Of a stretch of 64,000 nt of DNA, positions 22,545-34,465 are shown in pieces. Location: NCBI GenBank assembly GCA_963383645.1, contig OY726561.1:135549404-135613403 (forward strand). The letters are read 5' to 3'. The translations under genes were made by a program, and so were the position numbers. The DNA comes from Muscardinus avellanarius. Taxonomy: Eukaryota; Chordata; Mammalia; Rodentia; Gliridae. Numbering within the stretch: the first letter of the stretch is position 1; each line of letters opens with the position of its first letter. The notes beneath the pieces were generated by a model. The model did not search any database, was not told the DNA's origin, and saw nothing but the letters and a program-made list of their open reading frames with translations.

Positions 22545-25500
22545 AGTGCTTCTATCAAAGGCTGTGTGCATACCTGGCTGGACTCACCAACACCAAAGTA
22601 CTTGGGAGGAGAGCCTGTGGCTCAGGTGTGAAGACAATCGGGTGGGCCCCCTATGAAGTGGGTAGGGAGCAGGGAGGAGTGACCCACTTCATGTCGGTGC
22701 AAACAGGAGTCTACACAGGCCCGCTTGTGTCAAGCATTGAGCAGTGTAGAGAGGGGAGGGCAATTAGGCCAGCTCATTACCGACTGCGTCAAACTAAGAA
22801 AGAAATACCGAAGCAGAGCACGAGACGGAGAGGAAAAGATCTCCACCTGGCAAAAAATATAGCCCGTGAAATAGAAAATACATTATCTAGAGGGTTTATT
22901 TCCAGGAGAACTCAATAACACAAAAGCGCAAGAGCTGGACGATAAAACAATTGAATAAAATTTAAAAGGGAGATTGCAGATTTAAGAAAAACAAGTCATG
23001 ATTCAAAAGAGCAATGTTGTAAAGCCAATAAAGGAGAAATGACGACAGAGAGTCTGTAAGGTTTAGAAGTGAACTATGGACACAGAGGAAGTACATGGAA
23101 AAATCAGTGATTAGCAAAAAGAAGGTCCAAAATAGGATGCGGAGGACAATCAGTGCCTCTGGATGAGAGGCCCCAGCTCAAAAGAAACAAGCGAAAAGAT
23201 ATCCAGAGGACTGTCGGTCATGATATTTCTTAAGATGAAGGAAGACGCAGAATCAAGGGCAAGGCTGGCAAAATCGTTAAACTTTAAAGATAAAAAAATT
23301 ATTCAGTCAGCAAACAGAATAAGCAAGACAGAGAAGCCCAGGCTGGCTTCGACGACTCTGCAGCCCGATTCACCCGCAGGTGTTCACACGCATGTGAAGC
23401 CTCCACCATGGAGGGCCCTTCAAGGGGGACAATTATTTGATAATGAAATCCAATCAACCCAGAGATAAATTCAATTAATGAATTCCACATAGAGAAAATG
23501 CGGGAAAGCGACTGGGAGTCATTACGTACTTTCAAATATAGGAATAAAGCTAAGACGGGCTGAAGTTGGGATACACCTTCAGATGAAAATATAATTTTTA
23601 AAAATTAGCAAAAATTGGGAGGTGGGGAGTAGATGGAATAGAAGTATTCCGGGGTCCTCATTTTTCATAGCAAGGGTTTAATTGGTACTACTTAAAATGG
23701 AAATATGGATTTTAAAATAATTATTCACATCTCATTGTTTTTATAACATTCTTAATCTTAAGGGAATCTTTGAAGAAATAATATATTCTGTGGAGAAGAA
23801 ACATTTATCAAATGTAGCAATTCCGCCTATTTTATATTAGTTTATTTTTCTTTGGTTACATTTAACAAAATCAAACTGATATTTTTAAAAATGATCACTG
23901 TCACATTTTTCCAAAGTTATTTCTGATTTTCCATCTATCTTTCTAGCTATAGTAAAGACAGAAAGATTATAGATACATATCTAAAGTGATGCTGACTTAA
24001 ATGTAACTACCATAGATTCTGGATTATTTTGTGTCATATTTTTACTATCCCTATTTTATTTATGTATAAATGCAATATAATATATTATATATGCTTTTCT
24101 GAAGTGTTAGTAGAAATTCGTGGTGTTAATAAGAACAAAATTATGCATATATGTGTATAATTATGCATATATATGTTTTTCTGAAATGTTCATAGAAATG
24201 GGTAATTTTAATGAAAACAAAAAGTCATTTTTCTGAAAATAAAAACATCACACATCAAAGAGTATCAGTAACATTTCACATAAGTTGAACTTAGGGTTTA
24301 TATTTTCACAATTCCCACTTGCCAGCCTCTATTTGCTAAAATCTCATCAGAATCTCTGTCTCTACCATTTCAGCAAAGCATTTGTAATCCTCCTCTGGTG
24401 TCATCAGTGCATGCTCTAATTCACTTTTCCCCACTATCTTGTCCTCCAGCTGAATCCTCAGAACCTTTCTGACTGAGGTCACCTGCTACTTGGACCACGC
24501 ATCACTCCTTCCGCTCTGGTACCAGAGACACGTTATCTCTGGGAAATCCGCCACATTGGCAGGAACCTTTCACTTCCTTTGAAGAAGTCTTTGGGTGTCT
24601 AATTCATCAGCACCCTTAGAAGGCATAGAGATGCACATCCAGAGCTTCTCAGCCTCAGCCCTGAGCGCTAATCCCAGGCCAGGCACATGGCACTCGCCTT
24701 CCTAGAACAGACTGGCACAGGAAGGCACGCCCAGGTCTCCCTCCAAGACTCTGGTGTGAAACATCTGCTCTGCCTTCTACACACTCTTCTTTCTCCTACC
24801 ACCCACTAGTTTCTCTATTTCTAAATTATCCCCAACAGCCGTGACTCAGAACCTCAGTGTCTTGAAACAGAAATTCTCCAAGTGTACAGAAATAAATCCA
24901 AGGATACCAGAATTTCATAAAAAGAGAATCTGTGGTTGGGGAGGGATTACTGTGACAGGGATCACCGGGAGTAATCCCAGTGAGAGCCACATGGGTAGGG
25001 ATACCTGAGGACTTGTACTGCCTTATCTGTCCTGGCCACTCCGCTCTAATAAATGGCGGAGGAGGAGGAGAGGGCAGCTTCTGGTATTGATGGTCCTGTT
25101 TGCAGTCTGATGGCGCATTCATTTACTGTGGGTGCTCTTATTAGGGCAGTTAGCACTTCAAGACACAATTTATAGAACCTGACAGTGATTAGTTTTGCTC
25201 ATGTTTACTCATTTCATTAGGCTAAGTGCTCTTCTTTGAAAAATATATACATAGTTAGACAATTCTAGGACTATGACTGCACACATGGAGTTGAAGACAA
25301 AGTGATGACCATGCAAGTACCATCCATTAATTTGTTCAACAAATCCCATTAGCATCTCCTGCTCTGCGCCCAGCTCTGCGAGCAGACTTTACATCCATTC
25401 TCTGTCCCCCATAACAGCCCCTGCACTAGCAGGAACTCTGCAGCACAGGGCCTTGTACATTGGCCAGAGGAATGGAGCAAGAACTGGGCCTCCCTCTCCT

Positions 25501-25780
25501 CTCAGTGCAAGGCGATGCTGGCTGAGACCAGGCTCCATGATTTCTCTTCAGCCTTGAACCTGGGGTCCAAGATCCTCTGAAAACTGGAGTTGATGAAAGC
25601 ACGCACTCACTGGGTTGCTTTAAGCGTCTGCTCAGGGTGGTTGGAACAAGTGGCATTTACTCTCTCATTCATCGTTCTAGAGGCTGGAAGTCAAGATGAA
25701 GGTCTCGGTAGGGTTGATTTCTGGCAGTCCTCTCTCCTTAGCTTGTAGTAGTTCTCCCATGGCCCTTTCTATGTCTGTGT
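22545..25780. other. Intronic DNA: A-rich decayed part, AT-rich core, unique right part
   Basis: 22760-23640 is A/G-rich and may be a decayed L1/HAL1 body. 23650-24280 is very AT-rich and includes a two-copy imperfect tandem duplication with an 82-bp period (24091 and 24173). 24300-25780 is unique with no exon recognised. Confidence 0.45.
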
Positions 25781-25782
<2 letters not shown>

Positions 25783-25866
<84 letters not shown>

Positions 25867-25980
25867 AGGGGAGGGGAGGGGAGGGGAGGGGAGGGGAGGG
25901 GAGGGGAGGGGAGGGGAGGGGAGGGAAGGGAAGGGAAGGGAAAGGAAAGGGAGGGGAGGGGAGGGAAGGGAAGGGAAGAG
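25783..25980. repeat. Compound (CA)n-(GA)n-(GGGGA)n tract
   Basis: CA 25783-25820, GA 25821-25858, then about 120 bases of GGGGA units decaying to GGGAA. All-purine from 25821. The G-rich strand is the plus strand, which is the template for EPHB1 transcription. Confidence 0.97.
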
Positions 25981-26690
25981 AAGCGAGGCCGCTCTCATGT
26001 CTCTTCCTCTTCTTAAAAGGATGTCAGTTCTTTTGGACTAGGGCTTCTTTCCTTTGACTTCATTTTAATTTTATCTCCTTGAAGGTCCTCTCTCCAAATA
26101 TCATTGCACAGGGGGTCAGAACCTCAGCACAGGAATTTTGTGGAGACGCAATTAAGTAGGATGGTTGAGATGATGATCAGATAAACCAATGCAGTTAGGA
26201 CTGAGCCTTTATATATTACTTGCTTACATGTGCTTACATTTATTTAATTACATGTGATTCCACGCTTACATGAAAGTAGTATTATTATTGCCACGAGTAT
26301 GGCTCTCACTGAGTCATAAAAGGCTGACCCTAGAAGAAGAGTGAGTGCACAATATTTCACGGCTGAAGTTCTCCCCAGATAAATATCTCAATGAGTGTGT
26401 AAAATAAGGAAGGAAGGGTCCTACGTCTTATGATAAGGTTAGTCTGACAGCTCTACTCCTGCCAAAGACAAAAAGGCCACAGAAAATGGATTAATGCAGT
26501 GCAGTCAGACTTTCACAAAGATTAAAAGTTTCATGAGGGTTTTCATGAAGATTGAAGTCTTAAATGTTTAAATTGTGAGATCATCTCTCTTTCACCCTTT
26601 GAGGATGGTGCTAAACTGGTCTTTCTTTAGGAAATGATGCACCGGACAGGAAGTGGTCCTCTTGATTTTGTGTGTTGTGTGTTTTAATAC
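25981..26690. other. Unique intronic DNA
   Basis: No repeat, exon or RNA gene recognised. Confidence 0.5.
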
Positions 26691-26700
26691 CACCGGGAAG

Positions 26701-26893
26701 CCGGGCGTGGTGGCGCACGCTTGTAATAGCCGCGCTTGGGAGGCTGAGACAGGAGGACCGCACAGGTTCGAAGCCAGCCTCAGCTACTTAGTGAGGCTCT
26801 CAACAACTTAGTGAGACCCTGTTTCCAAATAAAATATAAAAAATAGGTCTTGGAGTATAGCCCGAAAGTAGAAAGCCGAGTTCCACCCCAGTA

Positions 26894-26945
<52 letters not shown>
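26701..26945 (+). mobile_element. Young B1-dID-type SINE with CA-expanded tail
   Basis: CCGGGCGTGGTGGCGCACGC start with CpGs retained, B-box-like GGTTCGAAGCC (26765-26775), linker TTTCCAAATAAAATATAAAA, ID half GGTCTTGGAGTATAGCCCGA, then (CA)n at 26895-26928 and a poly(A). Exact target duplication CACCGGGAAG at 26691-26700 and 26946-26955. Confidence 0.95.
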
Positions 26946-26955
26946 CACCGGGAAG

Positions 26956-27940
26956 CTTATAATACCAACCTGATATTTCGGGAAACATTTTTTGATCTAA
27001 AAATCTAGAGTCTATGGGTGAACTGAAAAAAAATTAAAGAATAAGAGTTCTCTGTCCCGGGTCTCCCAGTTCCAGATGGGTAAATGGCTCATAGCCCTGC
27101 TTGGGTGTGTCCAGCGCTTTGGCTGATGCTAAACTGTAGACACTCCCTTCTCTTGAGCTAACATCTGGAATCCTCTGCACCGTGTTGGCTGGGCTGTTGG
27201 AGTTCAGGCAAGCAGATGCCACGCAGCTCAATGCACATGCTTATCTGTGAGGATCCGCCACTAAGAAGGCCTCGTCTATGCTGTATTGCATTTGACAGGA
27301 ATGGCTTAAGAGGCGCCATTTCTGAGATAAAGCACCCTGGGTTGGCCCACCCTTGATAAACACACTGAACACTCTCACCACTTTTTCAAAGTGAAAAAGA
27401 TGGCTTTTCACAGAATAATCATGAGCAATTCTCCCGGTACTCACATTCTTTAATTGTCTGCGGAAGAGCCCCTGCCTGTGACTGTAGAATAGCGCCGAGG
27501 AGTTGGCATCTGAGTTATCACACTCTGACCTGAGGTGCTGAGCCTGAATTTGTAATGTAAGGCAATGGGTGAAATGCAGACTTTACTCCACATCTCATTC
27601 CCAAATTGCTGGGAGTAAAGTCTGTGTCTGGTGGTCATTATCTGAGGCAAACATGCCTTCTGCTTGTCTGGGACGGTGTGAGGCTCCTGACCAGAGATTT
27701 CGCAGCAGGCTCCAAAGTGATTTGCTGCCCATGATTCAGGCTTTAACTGCACTGATACTAAGAATTCTATGTTCTGGCATCCAAGGCCATCAGGCACCAC
27801 TGACAACACCCACCAAACCAAGCCGAGTAGGAGGCAGGTGTTCTTAGAAGAAAAGAATAAAAATAAGAATAAAACGAAGATAACATGCATAATTAATATG
27901 TGTGTATGTGTATGTGGTATGTGTATGTGTGTGTGTGTGT
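26956..27940. other. Unique intronic DNA
   Basis: Opposed open frames at 27450-27974 and 27569-27847 do not match a family. A GT/AT simple repeat at about 27900-27941 abuts an inverted SINE. Confidence 0.5.
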
Positions 27941-27943
27941 GTT

Positions 27944-28096
27944 TTATCAGGGATTGGATACAGAGGGGTTCCACCTCTGAGCTACACCAGCAGCCCTATT
28001 TTATTTTTTATTTTGAAACAGGGCCTTGCACACAGGCCTCAAACTTGGCGATCCTCCTGTCTCGGCCTCCCAAGTGCTGAGATAGTAGTCCCAGGG
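27944..28096 (-). mobile_element. B1-dID-type SINE (shortened left half)
   Basis: Inverted: GGTTCCACCTCTGAGCTACA, TTTTATTTTGAAACAGGGCC, GATCCTCCTGTCTCGGCCTC, ending in CCAAGTGCTGAGATAG. The outermost part of the B1 half is missing. Confidence 0.88.
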
Positions 28097-28109
28097 TGCT
28101 GTGTAATTA

Positions 28110-28258
28110 ATATTTAGTAGGAGTTTCCTCTGCGCCAGCTAATTGTACTGAATATTTCATGCATTTTGTTTAATCCTTACTACAGCTCTCTGAAACAGAC
28201 TCTATTATTATCCCGTCTTATAAATGAGAAATCTGAGGCACAAATAGCAAATAATAGA
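28110..28258 (-). mobile_element. MIR-like remnant
   Basis: CATTTTGTTTAATCCTTACT, CTATTATTATCCCGTCTTAT, AAATGAGAAATCTGAGGCAC: the conserved core of MIR, inverted. Confidence 0.7.
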
Positions 28259-29810
28259 GTAGCTATAGTAAAGTTCTCCCTCCTATTTTTAAGGAACTTC
28301 TGAATCCCTGGTAAAATAAGGCATAAAGAGACAGCTCACTTTGATCCAGACAGAAAGGCGCCTTTAACTGTTCTGGTGCACTCCAAGGAACCCTGTCGAG
28401 GGGCAGGTCAAGGGTAACAGGGGACAAGCCAGGTGTTACAGGGTTGTCTACTGAAAGAGGCCCAGAATAGGAACCCAAGAATCAGCACCAGGAAGTCAAG
28501 TTCATTCAAGGCAATAAAAGGAACTCAACTGAAAATGTTACTCCAGGGTGCCGATCTCTTCTGGTCTAGCCTCCCACGGTTTCCGGTCAAGGCCAGCCAG
28601 GCTCGCTACCTCTAGCCATGAAGTCTATTCTCCCTCTGCCACCTCATCTCTCCTTTGCCTTTGGGCTGACCCTCACACCTCCTCTTTGACCTCTTTCTGC
28701 ATTTCTTTCCCCTGCCCGCCCTCTCAGGACATGAGGCTCTTGTCTTTATTGAGGCCCAGCCCCAGAAGGAGATGCCAGGATCTGCAGTGAGCTCCCCAAT
28801 ATCATAGGAGGGGTTCAGGAAGTGCCAACTCTGGGTCCCAGAGCTCTGAGCATCCTGGGTGAAAGTGGACTCTTCCCTCTGTGCAACCTGGAAGTAGCTG
28901 ATCTCCCTGGAATTTCTAGAAATGCTTCTTAGAGACTAAATATTCTGGTCTGTGGCCCGCTCGTCACCTGACACTGAGCCTGTTATCTTTTCTTTGGATC
29001 CTGCCAACCTACTTCCCCTCAAGCCCATACTGCCCAGGCCTCAGCTATGGACAGGGCCATCAGAAAGCAACTGTCAGAGTCAGTCTTCACCTGGGTGGTG
29101 AAGCTTGGTGGGAGGGGAAGAGGACCCCGCTGCTGGGGTGTCCACAGCTGGGTCCCCACAGCCGATCCTCCCCAGAAGAGGGTCGTCCCAGGTGGCTTGC
29201 TCTCTGGTCTTCCCTTCCTCCTGGCTATGAAACCAAGCTCAGGTGCAGGGAGAGAGGCTCAGAGCTATACTCAGGGGCTGACCACGCCATCACTTTGACC
29301 CCTTTGGTGATTTTTACCATGGTAGTGTCACAAGTGAGAAAGTCCCTCCAGCCCCCAAGGGCCAGTCACTCTGCTCGCTTGCAGGATCCAGCATTGATTA
29401 TTACCAGGCAAGTCCACAGGACTCTCGGGGGCTCACCAGAAACGTGGGGCGGTGTCGACCCCACATTGCACATGAATGACTGAGATCAAAGGACACCACC
29501 CTCTGCAACACTTTCCGAAAGCCAACGCCTCTCTCAGAACCTCCACTTGAGCCTCACTCGGGCTATGGTTGAAGTCCCCCATCCCACAGACCAGAAGCGT
29601 CCCCTGCCCGCTGCATGGGCAGCTTGGTGGAGGAGATGCTCCGGAGCCGAGTCCCTGCACAGGCTCACTTAAACTCTGCCTTGCCATGTTCATTCCCATT
29701 CCTCTTCAGTGTTCCTGCCTCTGGAGTGGCCCCTCTCCTGACCAGCAGGTGAGCCCAAGCCCAGATGGCGAGGGAAAATGAGCACCGAGCCCCGCCGAGC
29801 CACGAGGGGA
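28259..29810. other. Unique intronic DNA
   Basis: No repeats and no exon recognised. GC content rises toward 29.1-29.8 kb. Confidence 0.5.
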
Positions 29811-29814
29811 ACTC

Positions 29815-29965
29815 AAGAGGTGAATATTTTACACCTGTAATTAGTTACGCACGCAGAACTGTGCTCACAACTAGTTGCACCTGCAAGTGGTTAATTGCTA
29901 AATAACAAATGCAATTAGGCGCTTGCACATTATCTCCAGGACAAAAGTTGCCAAGGCAGTAGTCA
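29815..29965. promoter_or_regulatory. Candidate enhancer-like element (E-box / homeodomain motif cluster)
   Basis: Repeat-free segment with two CACCTG E-boxes (29832-29837, 29878-29883). The first directly abuts TAATTA (29838-29843). The second is followed by TTAATTG and, further on, CAATTAG. Such spacing is seen in developmental enhancers. Conservation cannot be judged from one sequence. Confidence 0.25.
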
Positions 29966-30002
29966 CTGGTAAGTGCTTGGTCATGCACACAGTGTGCACA
30001 TG

Positions 30003-30014
30003 CGCGCATGCAAG

Positions 30015-30071
<57 letters not shown>
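30003..30071. repeat. (CG/CA)n alternating purine-pyrimidine tract
   Basis: GCGCGCATGCAAGCGCGCG followed by about 25 CA units. Alternating sequence able to adopt Z-DNA. Confidence 0.95.
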
Positions 30072-30073
<2 letters not shown>

Positions 30074-31014
30074 ATACACTCCCCGGTGAAAGAAGGAACA
30101 GAGAACAAAGCAATTTGACCCTCGAGGTTGAAGTCTGAAAGACACTGAGGGAGGCCTCTTTATTAAAACTTTGAGAAGCTGCATTAGAAAAAAATCTAGG
30201 TTACCCTAAGCCTTCTATCAATATATAGGACACAGTCTACAGCTTCAGCACCAGATAAGAACAGCTCGGGGTTGCAGATTGTTATTTTGATAAAGAATGA
30301 GCAAGACTGGAAAACAAATTGGCCCTGGGCACGCAAGACCAGGCTCTAGAAAGAGCCCACGCTTTCAGACCCACCGCCCATTGTTGATCCCTGATGTAAA
30401 CCATCATTTAGCCGCACAGGGCAGAGGCTAGCCATAATTGTTAGATTCATGGTTTATTTTTTTTTAATCTCAAAATATCACTTTGGAAAGCAACACACAA
30501 AAATCAGAATGACCTTTAAAAATTCCGTTCAATGCCTCCTTTGTAGCCCTTTCTTCCTTCCCCCAGTTTCTTTGTGCTGTGTGTGATCCTGAGTTGTCAT
30601 ATTTTTTCAAAAATATTTCCTCTTTCAGCAGCCGAGTGAGGAGGCATACATCTGTGTATTTAATTGTCGTCAGTTCAGACGTGGTAGACTGAAGAACCTC
30701 TTCAGCGGTACTGAGACGTGCCGAGGCGCGGGGCTGGTAGACTGAGGGATAGGGCTGATGAGCAGGTTATAAAAGCGGCAGTAATTTTTTCTGGCATACC
30801 TTTCTTTGGGAGGTGAGGTTTTCTCTCCTTCCTCACACAGAGCCTCACATTGCCCTAAAGATGTCAATGCTCTGTTACTAGAACACACTCCTGTCTCTCT
30901 TCCTCCTCCTTCATTCCTTGTATCCTTTCCTTCTACCCTCTTTTTCTCTTCCTCCCTCCCTCCCTCTCCACACCCTTCCTTCATCTATCAAGAAGGAATC
31001 CAGTGGTGAGAAAT
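30072..31014. other. Unique intronic DNA
   Basis: 30230-30340 contains SOX-like ATTGTT and GATA-like GATAAAG motifs. TTATAAAAGCGGC lies at 30777-30789. No exon recognised. Confidence 0.45.
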
Positions 31015-31025
31015 CACTGGAAAGA

Positions 31026-31223
31026 AGCCGGGCACAGTGGTGCATGCTTTAATCCCAGTACTTGGGAGGCTGAGACAGGAGGATCGTGGTTTGCGGCCAG
31101 CCTCCACTACTTAGTGAGGCCCTCTGCAACTCAGGAAGGCCCTGTTTCAAAATAAAGAATTTAAAATGGGGTTGGGGGTGTAGCTTGGAGACGGAATACC
31201 CCTGGGTCCCATCCCCAGTACAG
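31026..31223 (+). mobile_element. B1-dID-type SINE with purine-expanded tail
   Basis: AGCCGGGCACAGTGGTGCAT start, ID half GGGGTTGGGGGTGTAGCTTG, end CCCATCCCCAGTACAGC. Target duplication CACTGGAAAG (31015-31024) and CACTAGAAAG (31341-31350) encloses the element and its tail. Confidence 0.94.
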
Positions 31224-31290
31224 CAAAAAAAAAAAAAAAAAGAAAGAAAGAAAGAAAAAGAAAGAAGAAAGAAAGAAAGAAAGAGAGAGA

Positions 31291-31336
<46 letters not shown>

Positions 31337-31338
31337 AA
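31224..31338. repeat. (GAAA)n tract grown from a SINE tail
   Basis: Poly(A) passing into GAAA units with short AGAG interruptions. Lies inside the target duplication of the SINE at 31026, so it arose from that tail. Confidence 0.95.
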
Positions 31339-31436
31339 ACCACTAGAAAGGATCTCTGCCTTCTAAGTGCTCAAGGTGCAACTACAGAGAATAACCTTTG
31401 TTGATTCCAGGTAGACAGTTGAATGGACAAAGATAA

Positions 31437-31645
31437 GTCGAGCATGGTGGGAGACACTTGTCATCCCAGGACTTGGGAGGCTGAGAGTTGGAAGACTGCA
31501 GGTCAGAGGCCAGCCTCTTCAATTTAGCAAGGCCCTCCCTCACCAATGTAGTGAGGCCCTGTTTCAAAATGAAAATCAAAATAGGAATGGAGGTATAGCT
31601 CAGAGATAGAATGCCCATGGGTTCCATCCCCAGTACCACACATAC
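31437..31645 (+). mobile_element. B1-dID-type SINE
   Basis: CGAGCATGGTGGGAGACACT start, duplicated-looking middle (CAAGGCCCTCCCTCACCAAT), linker AAAATGAAAATCAAAATAGG, ID half ending CCCCAGTACCACACATAC. Confidence 0.9.
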
Positions 31646-31689
31646 ATAAAGGAAGGCAAGTATTATATAGTCCTTGAGGAAAGAGGACT

Positions 31690-31895
31690 TGGAATTAGCC
31701 CAAATGTGAACCTAGACTCAACCGCTTGGAGTTGCGTGACACTGGAGAAGCAACTTAAAGCTGAGAGGCTAAATTTACTTACCTATCTGTAAATGACACA
31801 ATATGTATAGTCTACTACTCAAAGTTTTAGTATGGGTTCCATCGAACTCTTACAGAATCTGTCTTATTATAAAGAGCTCAACAGCAATTAAATAA
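31690..31895 (+). mobile_element. MIR-like remnant
   Basis: GGAGTTGCGTGACACTGGAG, AAATTTACTTACCTATCTGT, AAAGAGCTCAACAGCAATTA follow the MIR order. Decayed. Confidence 0.5.
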
Positions 31896-32335
31896 TAACC
31901 ATCAATGGCATATTGATGAGGAAGGATCCATTAATACTGGCTGTCTTCACAGAGGGGTGAGCTGCAGCCTGAAAAAGTAGTACAGATTCTGAACAACTCC
32001 AATACCATGGTGGCCTTCTCCAGAGAACCTTCTCAGCTCCTGTGTCCGGCACCTATAGCCACACCTTGAGCCAGGGCAGAAGTTCCACAAACATTTGGTG
32101 GAGGGCGAGGTGGGTGCATGGATGTATGCAGGAGTGGATACACAAAGGAAATTGCGCAGAAGAGAAAAGGAAGTTCTCAAGTGAGGGCAAAGACGCCGTC
32201 TTAATGAGAGCATTATGTTAATCATGTCATACTATAGCCAATTCGCCATTATTTTTCTAGCTGAGTTCTAGGCACATGGTGGGACTTTAGTTCCTGACTT
32301 TGAGATGGAGTGAGGCCATATTTTTAATATTAAAT
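31896..32335. other. Unique intronic DNA
   Basis: Nothing recognised. Confidence 0.5.
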
Positions 32336-32337
32336 AC

Positions 32338-32638
32338 TGTGATGTTCTCATCGTTTGGATCTTAACTGTCTCCAAAAGACCCATATGTTAGAGGCTCAGA
32401 GCTATTAAGAGCTGGTGGAACCTTTAAAAGGTGGGGCCTAATTGAAAGAAATTAGGTCACTGGGGGAGTGCCCTAGAAGGGGATATCATTACCGCCACCC
32501 CTTCCTCTCCTTTCATTTGTTTCATGACTGCCATAAGTGAGTAACTTTGCTCCACCTCATGTTCCCAGTCATGATGTGCCGTCCCATCAAAGGTCCAGAG
32601 AGAGAAGGAGTCAAATGATCATAAGCTGGAGCCTCTAA

Positions 32639-32669
<31 letters not shown>

Positions 32670-32757
32670 ATCTTGGTTCCACCAAAATAAATCTCTTCTT
32701 TTTCTTATAAGTTTTTCTAACCCCATTATTTTATCACAACAATGAAAAGCTAATGCA
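32338..32757 (+). mobile_element. ERVL-MaLR-type solo LTR
   Basis: GGAACCTTTAAAAGGTGGGG, GGTCACTGGGGGAGTGCCC, CTTTGCTCCACCTCATG, then an (AAAT)n insertion (32637-32670) and a TTTTATCACAACAATGAAAA end. Forward orientation. No internal viral region. Confidence 0.7.
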
Positions 32758-32789
32758 GACATGTTCAGAAATAATACACATCCTTATAA

Positions 32790-32995
32790 ATCAGGGCATT
32801 TAATTGCTGATGCAAGACTCCAGAGCTTCTCCTCCCTCTGCCAGGTGACTATCAATGACATGAGAAAGACCCTCTACCAACACATGATGAACGTGCAAGA
32901 TGAGGGGTAAATAAGCCTCTGCTGTTTTGAGGCACTAAAACTTGAGGGATGTTTATTACTGCAGCACAGTCTAGCCCATGCTGACTGGTATAGAA
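32790..32995 (+). mobile_element. MLT1-like LTR 3' part
   Basis: AAATAAGCCTCTGCTGTTTT, GAGGCACTAAAACTTGAGGG, TTTATTACTGCAGCACAGTC follow the typical MLT1 LTR end (TTTTAAGCCACTAAGTTTGGG wording). Confidence 0.55.
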
Positions 32996-33684
32996 ACACC
33001 GATATAAGACCTAATGGCAAAGATCCAGCACGGAGAGCTGGTGAGAGGAATGGGAAATGAGGTCAAGAAAGGTCATTTGGTGCCATCTGTAGTTACCAGA
33101 AAGAAAGCAGCTAGTCAACATGTGTTTCAGGAGACTCTAGCAAATCAGCAGTGGGTTGGCACGGTCTGATACCCTCACTGTCCCGTGCACATCTCCCCAA
33201 TCTAGACTTAAAAGAGGGAGACGCTTTGAGCGCATGTGTCAGGTTCTTTGAACTCTCAGGAATCTATCTTTGGCTTCTCCTTTCCCACAGAGGTTCTCAA
33301 TACTTTTGATCTGAAGGATTTTGCCAGATGAATGGTCCTTTCTCCAAGTAGGTATTACAGCGTTATGGTTTATGAGCAGCAGACAGAGAATCGCCACGCC
33401 ATACAATCCTTAAGGATTGGACTGGCCAGGTGCCAAAGGATTTACCTCACTTAAAACATATACATTGAGTCTTTACCCCCCATGGAGGATAGGAAAGGAT
33501 ACCATTTCTCCAACCTGGCACTGCTAGGGAGAACTAAGAATATTCTAGACTCATGAGGATGGAGAAATTTATGGTATTATTAGATCCCACTGCTGGTGAG
33601 TTTCTTTAGAGATTATCTTGCTCATCCCATTTCTTTAAGATGTCACTGAACCTAGATCGATCTAGTCAGAAGAGAAAGTCTGTC
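32996..33684. other. Unique intronic DNA
   Basis: Nothing recognised. Confidence 0.5.
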
Positions 33685-34155
33685 ATGGGTGTTTAAAAAT
33701 AGCTGCAAATTCTTGACACCACTTCCTCTTAAGTCTGAGTAGGCTTCTGACTTCTTTGACCAATGAGATAAGACAAAAGTAGTGAGCTGCCGGTTCTGAG
33801 ACCAAGTCATCCCAGCCACGTAGCTTCTCTCTTCACCAGTGAACGTTCTCTTTTGGGTACCACATATGAAGTCCAATTGTTGGGAGGCCACAGTGTTGTG
33901 GAGAAAAAACCCAAGCCACCAGAGAGGAAACATTCTCCGGTCGATAGCTCAGCTGGGTTCTGGGAGTCATCCCAGCCCAGGTGCTGGACACGTGAGAAGC
34001 ATCCAGGTGTCCCCATCTACCAGCCATTCACACCACACAGTTGAAGTCCCAGACATAAGGCCACAGAAACGAGCATTGTACTGTGCTCAGCCCAGATTCC
34101 TGACCCAGAGAATCTGCGAGCACAGTGAAAATGGTTGTGGGTAAGCAAAGCACAA
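33685..34155 (+). mobile_element. MLT1-like LTR
   Basis: GACTTCTTTGACCAATGAGA, GAGGAAACATTCTCCGGTCG, CCCAGCCCAGGTGCTGGACA, GATTCCTGACCCAGAGAATC and GTGAAAATGGTTGTGGGTAA follow the MLT1 LTR order. Open frames on both strands here are chance frames in this LTR. Confidence 0.68.
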
Positions 34156-34289
34156 GCCTACCATTGACAGTCTCCAGCACTGCAGAGTAGGGATAACCCA
34201 CAGGACTCTGAACATTTGGCTACCAATGACAAAATGTGATTTAGAGAGAGGGGAAGGTCTGAGCTCAAAACCTATAACCCATGGTCCGA

Positions 34290-34465
34290 CGCGAGAGTAC
34301 GGGGTCGGTCACTCAACCACCTATTTCTATTTTTTTTTTTTTGCTTCTACAAAACAGGAATAATAATCATCACAGTAATGACTTCCCCACAAGATGATTT
34401 GAAAAATAAATTGGCAAGTGCAGCTTGCTTAATGTTGTACAAATGCTCATTGTTGCTGTCAATAG
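34290..34465 (+). mobile_element. MIR-like remnant
   Basis: GGTCACTCAACCACC, TACAAAACAGGAATAATAAT, AAGATGATTTGAAAAATAAA, then GTACAAATGCTCATTGTTGC follow the MIR order. A T-run interrupts it. Confidence 0.6.

Noticed and set aside
25738..26057. Arg/Glu- and Gly-rich open frames
   Set aside because: Translations of GA and GGGGA repeats, not proteins.
32338..34155. Possible endogenous retrovirus with coding regions
   Set aside because: Only LTR-like noncoding pieces of different types are present. No gag, pol or env sequence was recognised between them.
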